Shown piece by piece: positions 51,578 through 60,143 of a stretch of DNA of 64,000 nt (position 1 is its first letter; the number at the start of each line of letters is the position of its first letter). The stretch covers positions 62,001-126,000 of the forward strand of contig DASXVN010000006.1 in the NCBI GenBank assembly GCA_036504235.1. Direction: 5' to 3'. The stretch comes from Zipacnadum sp036504235 (lineage in GTDB: Bacteria; Armatimonadota; Zipacnadia; Zipacnadales; Zipacnadaceae). The notes under the pieces are model-generated. The model did not search any database. It was not told the DNA's origin and worked only from the letters and a program-made list of their open reading frames with translations. The translations under genes and the position numbers were made by a program.

Positions 51578-51596
51578 GTGCGCTTGCCGCCCGGAG

Positions 51597-52703
51597 CTAC
51601 TCAGAATCGTCGGCGCAGCCGTCCATTACGGCGAAGATCATCTTGCCGGCGCTGGTCTGCAGGACCGTCTCGACCTCGGCCAGCACAGTCTTGCCGACCA
51701 GGTTGGCGGCCCGCTTGACGACCACCATGGTGCCGTCCTCCAGGTAGCCGACGGCCTGATCCTGCTCTTTGCCTTCCTTGATGAGGGCGACAGCGAAAGC
51801 CTCGCCGGGCAGGTACACCGGCTTGAGCGTGGTGGCTAGTTCATTGACGTTGAGCACCGGGACGCCGTGCAGCTTGGCGATCTCGGCGACGCCGAAATCG
51901 TTGGTGAGCACCCGGGCGCCCCGGGCCTTGGCCAGGCGCACCAGCCGGGTGTCCACTTCGTCGTAGGGAGCTTCTTCCTCGGTATAATCGTCCACAATGA
52001 TGACGTCAACATCATCCATCGTCTTGAGACGGTTGAGCATGTCGAGACCCCGGCGCCCGCGGGCGCGCTTGAGGTTGTCCTCGGAGTCGGCGATGTGGTG
52101 CAGTTCGCCGAGCACGAAGTCCGGCACGCAGATCGTGCCCTCAATAAAGCCGCTGGCCACGATGCTGCAGATGCGGCCATCAATGATGATGTTTGTATCA
52201 ACCATCTTGGGAGTAGCGCCGCGCATGGCCGAGGTGGAAACTCCGGAGGTCGGCACCTTGGACAAGGCGGGGAAGACGTAGGCCAGTTGCTCCTTGGCGC
52301 TCATGGCAAAGCCAATGCCGACCACCACTCCGGCGACGCTGGCGAAGATAGCGATGGGCAGCCCGTAACCGGGGATAGCGGTGAGCGGGAAGGTCACCAG
52401 AATCGCCACCACCAGGCCCAGGACGGTGCCGATGAGGGCCGCGATTTTGTCCAGCAGCGGCACATTTTCGAAGTAGCTGATCCAGGTGACGATCTTGCGA
52501 AAGAAGACGAGGGCGAAGAGGAAGCCGATCAGGCCGCCGGCTACGGCCATGCCGGCATTGAAGAAGTAGAGGTTCAGGTCGGGCTGGCCGGTCCCGGCGA
52601 ACAGGCGGTATTCTACCGCTTTGGCGATCAGATTGCCGACGATAACACCAACTAGAATGACCGCGGTGACGAATAGCGACCAAAGACTGCGAAGCAGAAC
52701 CAT
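51597..52703 (-). CDS. PIN/TRAM-domain membrane protein (YacL-like)
   Basis: A 368-residue protein with four N-terminal membrane helices (LWSLFVTAVILVGVIVG, AGMAVAGGLIGFLFALVFF, IGTVLGLVVAILVTFPLTA, PIAIFASVAGVVVGIGFAM). The cytoplasmic PIN nuclease-like domain has KMVDTNIIIDGRI, CVPDFVLGELHHIAD, RGRRGLDML and VLTNDFGVAEIA, with the acidic metal residues kept. The C-terminal TRAM-like part is EQDQAVGYLEDGTMVVVKRAANLVGKTV. ATG 52703 is preceded by AAGGAGGT. In Firmicutes this gene (yacL) also precedes ispD. The natural RNA target is unknown. Confidence 0.92.
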   Translation of the reverse strand: MVLLRSLWSLFVTAVILVGVIVGNLIAKAVEYRLFAGTGQPDLNLYFFNAGMAVAGGLIGFLFALVFFRKIVTWISYFENVPLLDKIAALIGTVLGLVVAILVTFPLTAIPGYGLPIAIFASVAGVVVGIGFAMSAKEQLAYVFPALSKVPTSGVSTSAMRGATPKMVDTNIIIDGRICSIVASGFIEGTICVPDFVLGELHHIADSEDNLKRARGRRGLDMLNRLKTMDDVDVIIVDDYTEEEAPYDEVDTRLVRLAKARGARVLTNDFGVAEIAKLHGVPVLNVNELATTLKPVYLPGEAFAVALIKEGKEQDQAVGYLEDGTMVVVKRAANLVGKTVLAEVETVLQTSAGKMIFAVMDGCADDSE

Positions 52704-52901
52704 GGAGGAGACCTCCTTGGGCCCCGGAGGGGCCAGATGGTGATAGATAGACATCCCCGACGGATTAAGATGATTTAGCCCTATTCCCCGCGGCCCGGAC
52801 CTTCTCCTTCCTCAACGAGGGATAGTGGCGAGAAGTTTCACACCCTCGTGGAAAAGACGTGCAGATCAAAAGCAACCGGGCTCGCCGGGGGGAAACGCAG
52901 G

Positions 52902-52930
52902 TTGACGTTCCTTGTCACTATGCCTATACT
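52902..52930 (+). promoter_or_regulatory. strong sigma-70-type promoter of the GntR gene
   Basis: TTGACG (52902-52907) and TATACT (52925-52930) are separated by 17 bases, 35 bases ahead of the ATG at 52966. This is the best promoter in the window. The leader contains GGAGGA at the right distance for the ATG. The GntR product might bind here and repress itself, but no clear operator palindrome was found. Confidence 0.7.
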
Positions 52931-52965
52931 GAGACTAGCAAGCATCGTTATTTGGAGGAATCCTG

Positions 52966-53742
52966 ATGGCCCCACTGTCCCTGCCGCGACTGTCGGTACA
53001 TGATGCCGAGCCGCTGTATGCGCAAATTATGCACATCCTGGAGCAGGAAATTCGCCTGGGCCGTCTGAGCGCCGGCGACCGTCTGCCCACTCAGCAGGAA
53101 CTGGCCGACCACTTTGACGTGAGCCTCGCACCGGTCAAGCAGGCGCTCCGCGAGTTGGAGGAGCGGGGCATCGTCTCTACCCGGCAGGGGCGCGGCACCT
53201 TCGTGATGGACGCCACCCCGCTGTCGGAAGAGCTGATCGACGCCAACCGCATCCCCTGCTTCAGCACCGAGACGCTGCTGGCCGGGCACAAGCCGGCCTC
53301 TATTGTTCTGCTGATCGAGGAGATCGACGCCGGTTCCGTGCCGAAGGCCGCGCAGGAGCTGGAGGTCGGCGAGAACATCAAGCTGCTCCACGTGGAACGT
53401 GTCCGGCTGGCGGACAATAAGCCGCTGTCGCTGCAGAATACTTACCTCCCGGCCGCTAAGGTCGGGGGCCTCCTGGCGCGTGGGCTGGGCCCGGACGACG
53501 CCTTGCAGCGCATCCTCGAGGAAGAGTACGGCGTGGGCCTGACCGCCGGGCGGCAGACCATTTCCGCTACTTCGGCGAACCAGCACGACGCGCGGCAATT
53601 GGGCGTGCGGGTCGGCTCGCCGCTGCTGCTGGTCGAGCGGATCTGCTACACCGGGACCCGCGAGCCGGTCGAGTACGTGATGGACCGCCGCCTGCCCGAG
53701 TTCGCTTACGTGGTGCGCCTGCGGCGTTCCGAGAGCAAGTAG
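52966..53742 (+). CDS. GntR-family transcriptional regulator with UTRA domain (HutC-type)
   Basis: A 258-residue regulator. The N-terminal winged helix is typical: PLYAQIMHILEQEIRLGRLSAGDRLPTQQELADHFDVSLAPVKQALRELEERGIVSTRQGRGTFV, in which most GntR signature residues are kept. The C-terminal UTRA domain binds small effectors: LLHVERVRLADNKPLSLQNTYLP and LGVRVGSPLLLVERICYTGTREPVEYV. UTRA proteins often sense sugars or amino acid catabolites. Neither neighbour is an obvious target (PIN/TRAM gene divergent, NUDIX gene convergent), so the regulon may be elsewhere. A strong promoter and a good terminator frame it as a single-gene unit. Confidence 0.95.
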   Translation: MAPLSLPRLSVHDAEPLYAQIMHILEQEIRLGRLSAGDRLPTQQELADHFDVSLAPVKQALRELEERGIVSTRQGRGTFVMDATPLSEELIDANRIPCFSTETLLAGHKPASIVLLIEEIDAGSVPKAAQELEVGENIKLLHVERVRLADNKPLSLQNTYLPAAKVGGLLARGLGPDDALQRILEEEYGVGLTAGRQTISATSANQHDARQLGVRVGSPLLLVERICYTGTREPVEYVMDRRLPEFAYVVRLRRSESK

Positions 53743-53763
53743 CGCCGGCCCCCCGACTGCACG

Positions 53764-53794
53764 GGCCGAGGCCTCTAGGCTTCGGCCTTTTTTT
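53764..53794 (+). terminator. Rho-independent terminator of the GntR gene
   Basis: GGCCGAGGCC (53764-53773) pairs with GGCTTCGGCC (53778-53787) around TCTA and is followed by seven T (53788-53794). The stem overlaps the stop codon and last codons of the convergent NUDIX gene, so the same DNA serves both. It is the only clear intrinsic terminator in the window. Confidence 0.85.
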
Positions 53795-54212
53795 CCGCCC
53801 AGACGGTCAAGGCCTGGCGCACCATGTCGCGCTCGTTGTCCCAGGTGAGCAGCGTCTCCGCCTCGCGGGGGCTTACCCAGCGCGCTTCGTCGAAAGTCGG
53901 CTGCTCGGGGGTGAGTTTCTCGGCCTCGGGGAGGCGAGCCAGGAAGAACCACACGGTCTTGCCGATGGCCCGACCGTGTTTATCCTCGTAGTCGTAGTCG
54001 CTGCGCCCGATCTCCTCCGAGACCGTGACGACCAGCCCGGTCTCCTCGCGCACCTCGCGTACCGCCGCCTCGCGGGGCGTCTCCCCGGGGTCTAGCTTCC
54101 CCTTGGGCAGCCGCCACTCGGCGGCAGTGGCGTGGCGCAGCAGCGCCACCTGGGGCGGATCGGTCGCGGCGAGCACCACCGCGCCGGCGGAAACTAACGA
54201 TAGTCTGTCCAT
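53775..54212 (-). CDS. NUDIX hydrolase (MutT/Ap4A-hydrolase-like)
   Basis: A 145-residue NUDIX enzyme with a perfect box at residues 38-60: GKLDPGETPREAAV then REVREETGL, fitting GX5EX7REUXEEXGU. The opening (SAGAVVLAATDPPQVALLRHATAAEWRLPKG) and the late FDEARWVSPREAETLLTW are close to the diadenosine polyphosphate hydrolase branch. It cleaves a nucleoside diphosphate linked to another group; the substrate is not fixed. ATG 54212 is preceded by GGGGAGGAG at about eleven bases. The frame upstream is open but has no start with a ribosome site. Confidence 0.92.
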   Translation of the reverse strand: MDRLSLVSAGAVVLAATDPPQVALLRHATAAEWRLPKGKLDPGETPREAAVREVREETGLVVTVSEEIGRSDYDYEDKHGRAIGKTVWFFLARLPEAEKLTPEQPTFDEARWVSPREAETLLTWDNERDMVRQALTVWAEKKAEA

Positions 54213-54356
54213 GTTGCGACCCGCTCCTCCCCGCAAGTGGCGGCAGATTCGCGATGCGGCTTGCGTTTCCCTGCCGGGCGGAGGAAACGGGGCCGCGGCG
54301 GCGAAAGGTTGCGAGTCTTGCCGCCAGCCTCTCGCGTCGCCCCGATCGGAGTCAGC

Positions 54357-56645
54357 ATGCGTATCCTGCGCCCGGCCCTGCTGCTGGTCTTTCTCGCTTT
54401 CGCGCTCGTGGCGTTCCCGGAGGTAATACTCGCGGGACGCGTCCTGTTTGCGCCGGGTGCCGAGGCCTTGCCTTGGCTGAAAGCTTCCCAGGACGCACTC
54501 ACCGCCGGTCGCTTGCCGCTGTGGAGCAGCGGGATCGCCCTCGGCTGTCCGGTGCTGGCTGCGGGGCAGGCCGGGGTTTTCTACCCCGGTAGCGCGCTGC
54601 TGGCGCTGGGGATTTCCTATTACCACGTGTACTCGATCATGGTCTTGGCGCACTTGGTCCTCGCGGCGCTGGGCACGGCTCTGCTGGGGCGGCGGCAGGG
54701 ACTGGGCTGGCTGGCGGCGGTGTTCGCGGGGCTGGCTTGGGGCTTTTCGGGCTGCCTGGTGAGCAAGGTCGCGGACCTGCTCTTCCTGCAGGGCGTAGCG
54801 TGGTTGCCGCTGTTGCTGTGGTGCGGATTGAGCGGCGCGGAGAGCGGCCGGTGGGCGTGGTTCGGCGGCGCGGCGCTAGTGCTGGCCGCCTCGTTCCTGG
54901 GCGGTTCCGCGGAGGCTGCACCCTGTTCTCTGGTAGCGCTGGCCGGGCTTGTTGTCTATCTCGTCGCTGCCCCCCCCTGGAGTGGGCGCCGGGTAGGGCG
55001 GGCCGTGGTGGGCGTCGGATTGGCCGTGGCGCTGGGCGTCGGGCTGGCCGCGGTGCAGTTGCTCCCCACCTACGCGCTGAGCAGCGCGGCCCCGGCGCGC
55101 GTCCCGGAAGCCGCTCCGCTGCGACCTGCTGACCTGGCCCTCTTTGTGCATCCCCTCCTGTTTGGCTCTCCCGGCGAGAATGACTACCGGGGCGCGAGCG
55201 ATTTCAGCGAGGCCTGCGGCTACGTGGGGGGGTTGACGCTATTCCTGGGCCTGTTGGGGCTGGGTTGGCGGCGGGCGCCCTTGCGGCATCGGGGGCTGTG
55301 GATTCTTCTGGGGCTGCTGGGGGTGGGGCTGGCCCTGGCGTCGCCGGCGTTCTTCTCCGACTACCTAGCCCGGCCGCCGGGATTTGACCTGTTCGCGGCG
55401 CCGGGCCACTTCCTGCTGCTCACCGCGCTGAGCCTGTCACTGCTGGCGGGAGGGGCGGTGCAGGCGCTGGCCGGGGCGGGTCGCCGCGGGGGGATGACCC
55501 TGGCGCTAGCGGCGGCGGTGGCGCTGGTTCTGGCCGCGGCGGCGACGTATGGCCTGCCGGCGGAGCGGCTGAGTCTCACCGATCCGATTTGGGCCGCGGG
55601 CGGCGGGGGGCTGCTGTTGTGCGGGCTGCTGGGGGTGGGCATCTGGCGGTTGGGCCTGGGGTATCGGCCGGCGGCGGCGCTACTGCTGCTGGCGCTGGGG
55701 GGGCAGCTCTATCTGTCGGCGCGGGGGATGACCGCCACGGCTCCGGCCAGCTATTTTGCCGACTCGCCCGCGGCGGCGCAGTTCTTTCATCGGGACGCCA
55801 CCTGGGGACGCGCCTATAGCGACCCGGCGGTGACGCGGCAGTCCTTCCTCACGCCGGACTACCCCGGCTACCTCAGCGGCGACCTGACGCCGTATCGGGA
55901 GGCGCGGGAGCTGTTGCCGGGCAACCAGGCTTGGCTGTACGACGTGCCGGCCGCCGCGGGCTCTGCGACGCTGCTCCCGGAGCGGCAGGTGCGGCTGGAC
56001 GAAGCGCTGTCCTGGGGGCTGGCGGGTCGGCCGGGCGGGGCGGAGGCGCCGCTGCAGGTGCTGCGCATGCTGGGGGTGCGGATGCTGGTGGCCGCGCCGG
56101 GGCTGCATTCCCCCTGGCTGATGGCGCTCCGCGAGCGGCCTACCTACAGCGTGTATGAGTTGCACGGGGCGCTGCCGCGGGCGTGGTTCCCGCAGCAGGT
56201 ACGGGCCGGCCTTGAGCGCAGCGCGGGGGCGGGCCTGCGGGCGGCGGAGTTCCGGCCGGAGGCGACGGCGTGGGTGGAGGGCCTGACGGCGGCGCAGGCG
56301 GCGCGGCTGCAGGGGGAGGAGGCGCTGGCGCGGCCGGGCGGCTACGATGACGAGGGCCAAAGCTGGGAGGTCAGCTCGGCGCACCCGGCGTTCCTGGTGT
56401 TCAATATGGCGTACAATCCGCACTGGCAGGCCACGGTGCGGGGCCAACCGGCGCGGTTGCTGCGGGCCAACTACGTGCAGTGCGGGCTGGTAGTTCCGGC
56501 GGGGTCGAGCGCGGTGCGGTTGCGCTATGGGGACGAGGAACTCGACCAGGGGCGGCGCCTGACCCAGGTCAGCGGAGCGCTGCTGCTGCTCCTGCTGCTG
56601 GGGACGGCGGCCGGGGCGCGGCGGGCGCGAATTCAGCGTCCCTAG
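54357..56645 (+). CDS. YfhO-like large membrane protein
   Basis: A 762-residue membrane protein of the YfhO family, thought to be GT-C-type enzymes that glycosylate polymers outside the cytoplasm. About thirteen helices span residues 5-500, beginning RPALLLVFLAFALVAFPEVIL. The N-terminal loop has LPLWSSGIALGCPVLAAGQAGVFYP, which resembles the catalytic loop (normally with an acidic residue). The C-terminal soluble domain ends AFLVFNMAYNPHWQATVRGQPARLLRANY, the strongest family mark, with a last helix at the end. CGGAG precedes ATG 54357. The end overlaps the convergent UbiA-type gene by four bases. Confidence 0.88.
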   Translation: MRILRPALLLVFLAFALVAFPEVILAGRVLFAPGAEALPWLKASQDALTAGRLPLWSSGIALGCPVLAAGQAGVFYPGSALLALGISYYHVYSIMVLAHLVLAALGTALLGRRQGLGWLAAVFAGLAWGFSGCLVSKVADLLFLQGVAWLPLLLWCGLSGAESGRWAWFGGAALVLAASFLGGSAEAAPCSLVALAGLVVYLVAAPPWSGRRVGRAVVGVGLAVALGVGLAAVQLLPTYALSSAAPARVPEAAPLRPADLALFVHPLLFGSPGENDYRGASDFSEACGYVGGLTLFLGLLGLGWRRAPLRHRGLWILLGLLGVGLALASPAFFSDYLARPPGFDLFAAPGHFLLLTALSLSLLAGGAVQALAGAGRRGGMTLALAAAVALVLAAAATYGLPAERLSLTDPIWAAGGGGLLLCGLLGVGIWRLGLGYRPAAALLLLALGGQLYLSARGMTATAPASYFADSPAAAQFFHRDATWGRAYSDPAVTRQSFLTPDYPGYLSGDLTPYREARELLPGNQAWLYDVPAAAGSATLLPERQVRLDEALSWGLAGRPGGAEAPLQVLRMLGVRMLVAAPGLHSPWLMALRERPTYSVYELHGALPRAWFPQQVRAGLERSAGAGLRAAEFRPEATAWVEGLTAAQAARLQGEEALARPGGYDDEGQSWEVSSAHPAFLVFNMAYNPHWQATVRGQPARLLRANYVQCGLVVPAGSSAVRLRYGDEELDQGRRLTQVSGALLLLLLLGTAAGARRARIQRP

Positions 56646-57547
56646 AAGGCAAAGGGTCCGCCCGGCCTCGCGAAGAAGATCAGGATCACCACTACGGCCA
56701 CGCCGTACAGCAGCGCGTCAATCAGGAGCGGCGCGTCGGTGAGCAGCACCCGGTCCGGCGCCTCGCCCTCGTCCTTCTTGTGCACCAGATAGAGGTAGCG
56801 AAAGATCCCGTAGATGACGAAGGGGATCGTGTACATCAGCTTGTCGGTGCCGAGTTCCCGGACGGTGCGGTCGCTGATGGTGTACAGCGCGTAGGACATC
56901 AGCGTGGAGGCGGTCACCACCGCGATCATCTGGTCGAGCAGGTAGGGGCTGTACTCCTCGAGGATGCGGCGGTGATTGGCGGCCTCCGCCCCGTGCGTCT
57001 GGAGCTCCTGCCGGCGCTTACTCAGCGCGAGGAACAGGGCCAACAGGATGGTGCAGATCAGCAGCCAGGGGGAGATGACCACGTTGATGGCGGTCGCGCC
57101 AATCGCCGCGCGGATCACAAAGCCGGCGGAGACGCAGAGCACGTCCACGATCACTACCTGCTTGAGCCGCAGGTTGTAGGCGAGCTGCAGCACCAGGTAA
57201 GTCACAGCTATCCAGCCGCTGGCGGCGTTGAGCAGGAAGAAACCGGCCAGGCCCCCGACCCCCAGGAGCACGGCGGTGATTACGCCGGTGAGGGGGGAGA
57301 TGAGGCCCGCGGCCAGGGGGCGGCGGCACTTCTTCGGGTGGCGGCGGTCTTCCTCGAGGTCGCAGAGATCATTGACCAGGTAGACGCTGCTGGCCAGGGC
57401 GCAGAAGAGCACGAACGCGGCCACCGCGCGCTCCACCTGGGCGCTGTCGCGGAACTGGTGCGCGAAGATGAGCGCCGCGAAGACCAGCCCGTTTTTGGTC
57501 CACTGCTGGGGGCGCAACGCCCGGATCCAGCCAACCAGCTTGCGCAT
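56642..57547 (-). CDS. UbiA-type decaprenyl-phosphate phosphoribosyltransferase-like protein
   Basis: A 301-residue polytopic membrane prenyltransferase-fold protein. The opening LVGWIRALRPQQWTKNGLVFAALIFAH and the Asp-rich motif VYLVNDLCDLEEDRRHPKKCRRPLA are those of the DPPR synthase subgroup (UbiA in mycobacteria, Rv3806c-like). The second Asp-rich helix is represented by YNLRLKQVVIVDVLCVSAGFVIRAAIGA. About nine helices follow. It would attach phosphoribose to a polyprenyl phosphate, an early step to arabinose donors. That activity is only inferred, and many bacteria without arabinan carry this subgroup. Confidence 0.88.
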   Translation of the reverse strand: MRKLVGWIRALRPQQWTKNGLVFAALIFAHQFRDSAQVERAVAAFVLFCALASSVYLVNDLCDLEEDRRHPKKCRRPLAAGLISPLTGVITAVLLGVGGLAGFFLLNAASGWIAVTYLVLQLAYNLRLKQVVIVDVLCVSAGFVIRAAIGATAINVVISPWLLICTILLALFLALSKRRQELQTHGAEAANHRRILEEYSPYLLDQMIAVVTASTLMSYALYTISDRTVRELGTDKLMYTIPFVIYGIFRYLYLVHKKDEGEAPDRVLLTDAPLLIDALLYGVAVVVILIFFARPGGPFAF

Positions 57548-57558
57548 GGGGAAATCCT

Positions 57559-59028
57559 CTATTCGGCCAGCGGTCGCAGTAAGGGGAAGAGCAGCACCTC
57601 GCGCATATTCGGCTGGTCCGCCAGCAGCATGATCAGCCGGTCCATCCCCATCCCCAGGCCGCCCGCGGGGGGCATGCCGTACTCCAGAGCGACGAGATAG
57701 TCCTCATCCATCGGGTGCGCTTCCACGTCACCGGCCTGCCGGTTGCGCACCTGCTCCTCAAAGCGCGCCCGCTGGTCCTCGGGGTCGTTGAGTTCGCTGA
57801 AGGCGTTGCCGCATTCCTCGCCGCCGATGAAGACCTCAAAGCGGTCGGTTAGCTCCGGCTGGGCGGCCTTGCGCTTGGCCAACGGCGAGATGGCGACCGG
57901 GTAATCGGTCACGAAGGTGGGCTGGATCAAGTTGGGCTGGACGTAGCGGTCAAAGACCTTGTCGGCGATCTCCCACAGGCCCATATCCTCGGTCTTGCCG
58001 ATTTCCAGACCGGCGGCCTGCACCTGGGCGCGCGCCTCGGCCGGGTCGGTGACCACGGTCAGGTCCAGGCCGGAAGCCTCGCGGACGGCGTCCAGGAGCG
58101 GCAGCCGCCGCCAGGGCGGAGTCACGTCAATCTCGTGGCCGCGGTAGGTGAATTGCAGCTGGCCGTGGAGCGCCAGGCAGGCCGCGCCGACCAGCCCCTC
58201 GACCAACTCCATCATCCCGTTCACGTCGGTGTAGGCCTGGTAGACCTCCATCATGGTGAATTCGGGATTGTGGCGGATATCAATGCCCTCGTTGCGGAAC
58301 ATGCGGCCAATCTCGAACACGCGCTCAAAACCGCCCACCAGCAGCCGCTTGAGGTACAGCTCCGGGGCGATGCGCATGAATAGGCTCATCTCCAGCGCAT
58401 TGTGGTGCGTGGTGAAGGGCCGGGCCGCCGCGCCGCCGTAGATGGGTTGCAGGATCGGCGTCTCGACCTCCAGGAAGTCGCGCTCGGTCAGGTAGTCGCG
58501 GAAGGAGCGGATCAGCGCGGCGCGGGCGCGGAAGATTTGCTTGACCCCCGGCTCGGAGATCAGGTCCAGGTAGCGCTGGCGATAGCGAATCTCGGGATCG
58601 TGCAGGCCGTGGAACTTCTCCGGCAGCGGGCGCAGGGCCTTGGCGAGGAGGGTGAACTCGTCCACCCGCACGGTCAGTTCCTCGCTGCGGGTGCGGAACA
58701 GCTCGCCGTGCACGCCGATGATATCGCCCAGGTCGAGGTCCTGGAAGGCGGCGAAACGCTCCTCGCCGAGCACGTCCAGCTTGGCGTAGACCTGGATCCG
58801 GCCGCTCTCATCGTGCAGGTCGGCGAAGACCGCTTTGCCGTGCCCGCGCACGGCCTGCAGGCGTCCGGCCACGGTTACGGTTTGGCCGACGACCTCCTCA
58901 CCGGCCGCGTGCAGCGCCTCCACGGCGTGGGTGCGGTCGTAGCGGTGCTCGAGGAAGGGATCCTGCCCGGCGGCGCGCAGTTTCGTCAGCTTGTCGCGCC
59001 GGATTTGTTCCTGTTCGGAAAGCTCCAT
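57559..59028 (-). CDS. lysS: lysyl-tRNA synthetase, class II
   Basis: A 489-residue class II LysRS. The N-terminal OB-fold tRNA-binding domain covers residues 50-150 (VTVAGRLQAVRGHGKAVFADLHDESGRIQVY). Motif 1 lies near EVETPILQPIYGGAAARPF, motif 2 is FEIGRMFRNEGIDIRHNPEFTMMEVYQAY and motif 3 is GGLGMGMDRLIMLLADQPN with REVLLFPLLRP. The catalytic residues expected for lysine recognition are in place. The ATG is at 59028. It follows the phosphoribosyltransferase on the same strand in transcript order reversed (upstream of it by 11 bases). Confidence 0.98.
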   Translation of the reverse strand: MELSEQEQIRRDKLTKLRAAGQDPFLEHRYDRTHAVEALHAAGEEVVGQTVTVAGRLQAVRGHGKAVFADLHDESGRIQVYAKLDVLGEERFAAFQDLDLGDIIGVHGELFRTRSEELTVRVDEFTLLAKALRPLPEKFHGLHDPEIRYRQRYLDLISEPGVKQIFRARAALIRSFRDYLTERDFLEVETPILQPIYGGAAARPFTTHHNALEMSLFMRIAPELYLKRLLVGGFERVFEIGRMFRNEGIDIRHNPEFTMMEVYQAYTDVNGMMELVEGLVGAACLALHGQLQFTYRGHEIDVTPPWRRLPLLDAVREASGLDLTVVTDPAEARAQVQAAGLEIGKTEDMGLWEIADKVFDRYVQPNLIQPTFVTDYPVAISPLAKRKAAQPELTDRFEVFIGGEECGNAFSELNDPEDQRARFEEQVRNRQAGDVEAHPMDEDYLVALEYGMPPAGGLGMGMDRLIMLLADQPNMREVLLFPLLRPLAE

Positions 59029-59066
59029 CGGTGTCTCCTGTTCTGGGGGGAAGGGCTCGGGCGCGG

Positions 59067-60137
59067 TCAGCGGCCGGCGGCCTCGCGGACGCGGGCGATC
59101 TGGTCGGCGGTCACGCCGCGCTCGAAGGAACGGAAGCCGGCCAACTTGAAGCCGTAGCGCTCGGCCAGGCCGGTGATTTCCTGCACCTGCTCCAGGCGGA
59201 TGTCGCGGCCCAGGGAGAAATCCCCGGTGCGCCCCGCCAGGGACAGGATCATGGTCTCGGCCATGCAGGCGTACGCGGTGCCCGGCGGGAAGCCGAAGTC
59301 CAGGTTGAACTCTACGTCTCCGGGCACCGCCACCGCGCCGCCCTCGATGACCAGCACATCCTGGCGCAACTTCGCCACCTGCTTGCTGACGTCGCGGGGG
59401 CGGGCTACATCGCAGACCACCGCGCCGGGCTTGAGCGCCTCCGGCTTGATGACCGCCTCCACCGCGGAGGTGACGGCGATGACCAGGTCGGCGTCGCGCA
59501 CGGCGTCGTTGAGGTCGGTGGTGGTGTCTACCGGGCAGGCGGGCGTGGTGAGTTCGGCGGCGATAGCGTCCAGTTCCGGTAGGCGGCGGGCGGCCAGCGT
59601 GACCCCGGCGACTTGGCCCGCCAGCAGCCGCGCGCAGACCTTGCCGATGGAGCCGGTCGCGCCGAGCACGGCGGCACGCGCCTGGCTGACGTCAATACCC
59701 ACTTGCCGCGCGGCCAGCAGCGTGCCCTCAATAGCGGTCGCCACCGTGTAGCTGTTGCCGGTGGTCACGCCGATAGCGAGCTTCTCCGCCACGGTGACGC
59801 CCGCATCGCCGACGATGGAGGTGAAGGCGCCCAGCCCCACCAGGTTGGCGCCCTGCTCCTGGGCCAGTTGCCCGCAGCGGACGACCATCTCGACGGTGCG
59901 GCGGGGGTCGCCGGCGGCGAGTTGCTGCGCGGTCAGCGGACAACCGACGAAAAAGCCACTGGTCTCGGTGCCGTCCGGCGCGCGGATCCCGGTGATTTCG
60001 CTCACCATCATGGGTTTCGTGTGCAGCAGCGCCGCCTCCACCCACCGGTCCGGGAGGTAGCGCGCCAGGCGATATTTGCGCTTGCGCGATACGTCGGCAA
60101 CACTCAGCGGATGAATGACAAAGGCAAACCGGGTCAC
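59067..60137 (-). CDS. acyl-ACP-reductase-like (AAR-like) oxidoreductase
   Basis: A 356-residue protein that matches, by motif order, the cyanobacterial long-chain acyl-ACP reductase: LGAFTSIV, VTTGNSYTVA, the nucleotide loop VLGATGSIGKVCARLL (Gly159, Gly162, Gly165), LVIAVTSAV and YACMAETMILSLAGRTGDFSLGRDI. In the cyanobacterial enzyme the Cys of ACFAEA forms the acyl thioester; here Cys291 sits at that place, in YACMAET. Homologues elsewhere are often labelled shikimate dehydrogenase-like. The GTG start at 60137 is seven bases after the next gene upstream on the strand. Substrate is not established; a fatty acyl thioester is a reasonable guess. Confidence 0.8.
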   Translation of the reverse strand: MTRFAFVIHPLSVADVSRKRKYRLARYLPDRWVEAALLHTKPMMVSEITGIRAPDGTETSGFFVGCPLTAQQLAAGDPRRTVEMVVRCGQLAQEQGANLVGLGAFTSIVGDAGVTVAEKLAIGVTTGNSYTVATAIEGTLLAARQVGIDVSQARAAVLGATGSIGKVCARLLAGQVAGVTLAARRLPELDAIAAELTTPACPVDTTTDLNDAVRDADLVIAVTSAVEAVIKPEALKPGAVVCDVARPRDVSKQVAKLRQDVLVIEGGAVAVPGDVEFNLDFGFPPGTAYACMAETMILSLAGRTGDFSLGRDIRLEQVQEITGLAERYGFKLAGFRSFERGVTADQIARVREAAGR

Positions 60138-60143
60138 GGTAGC

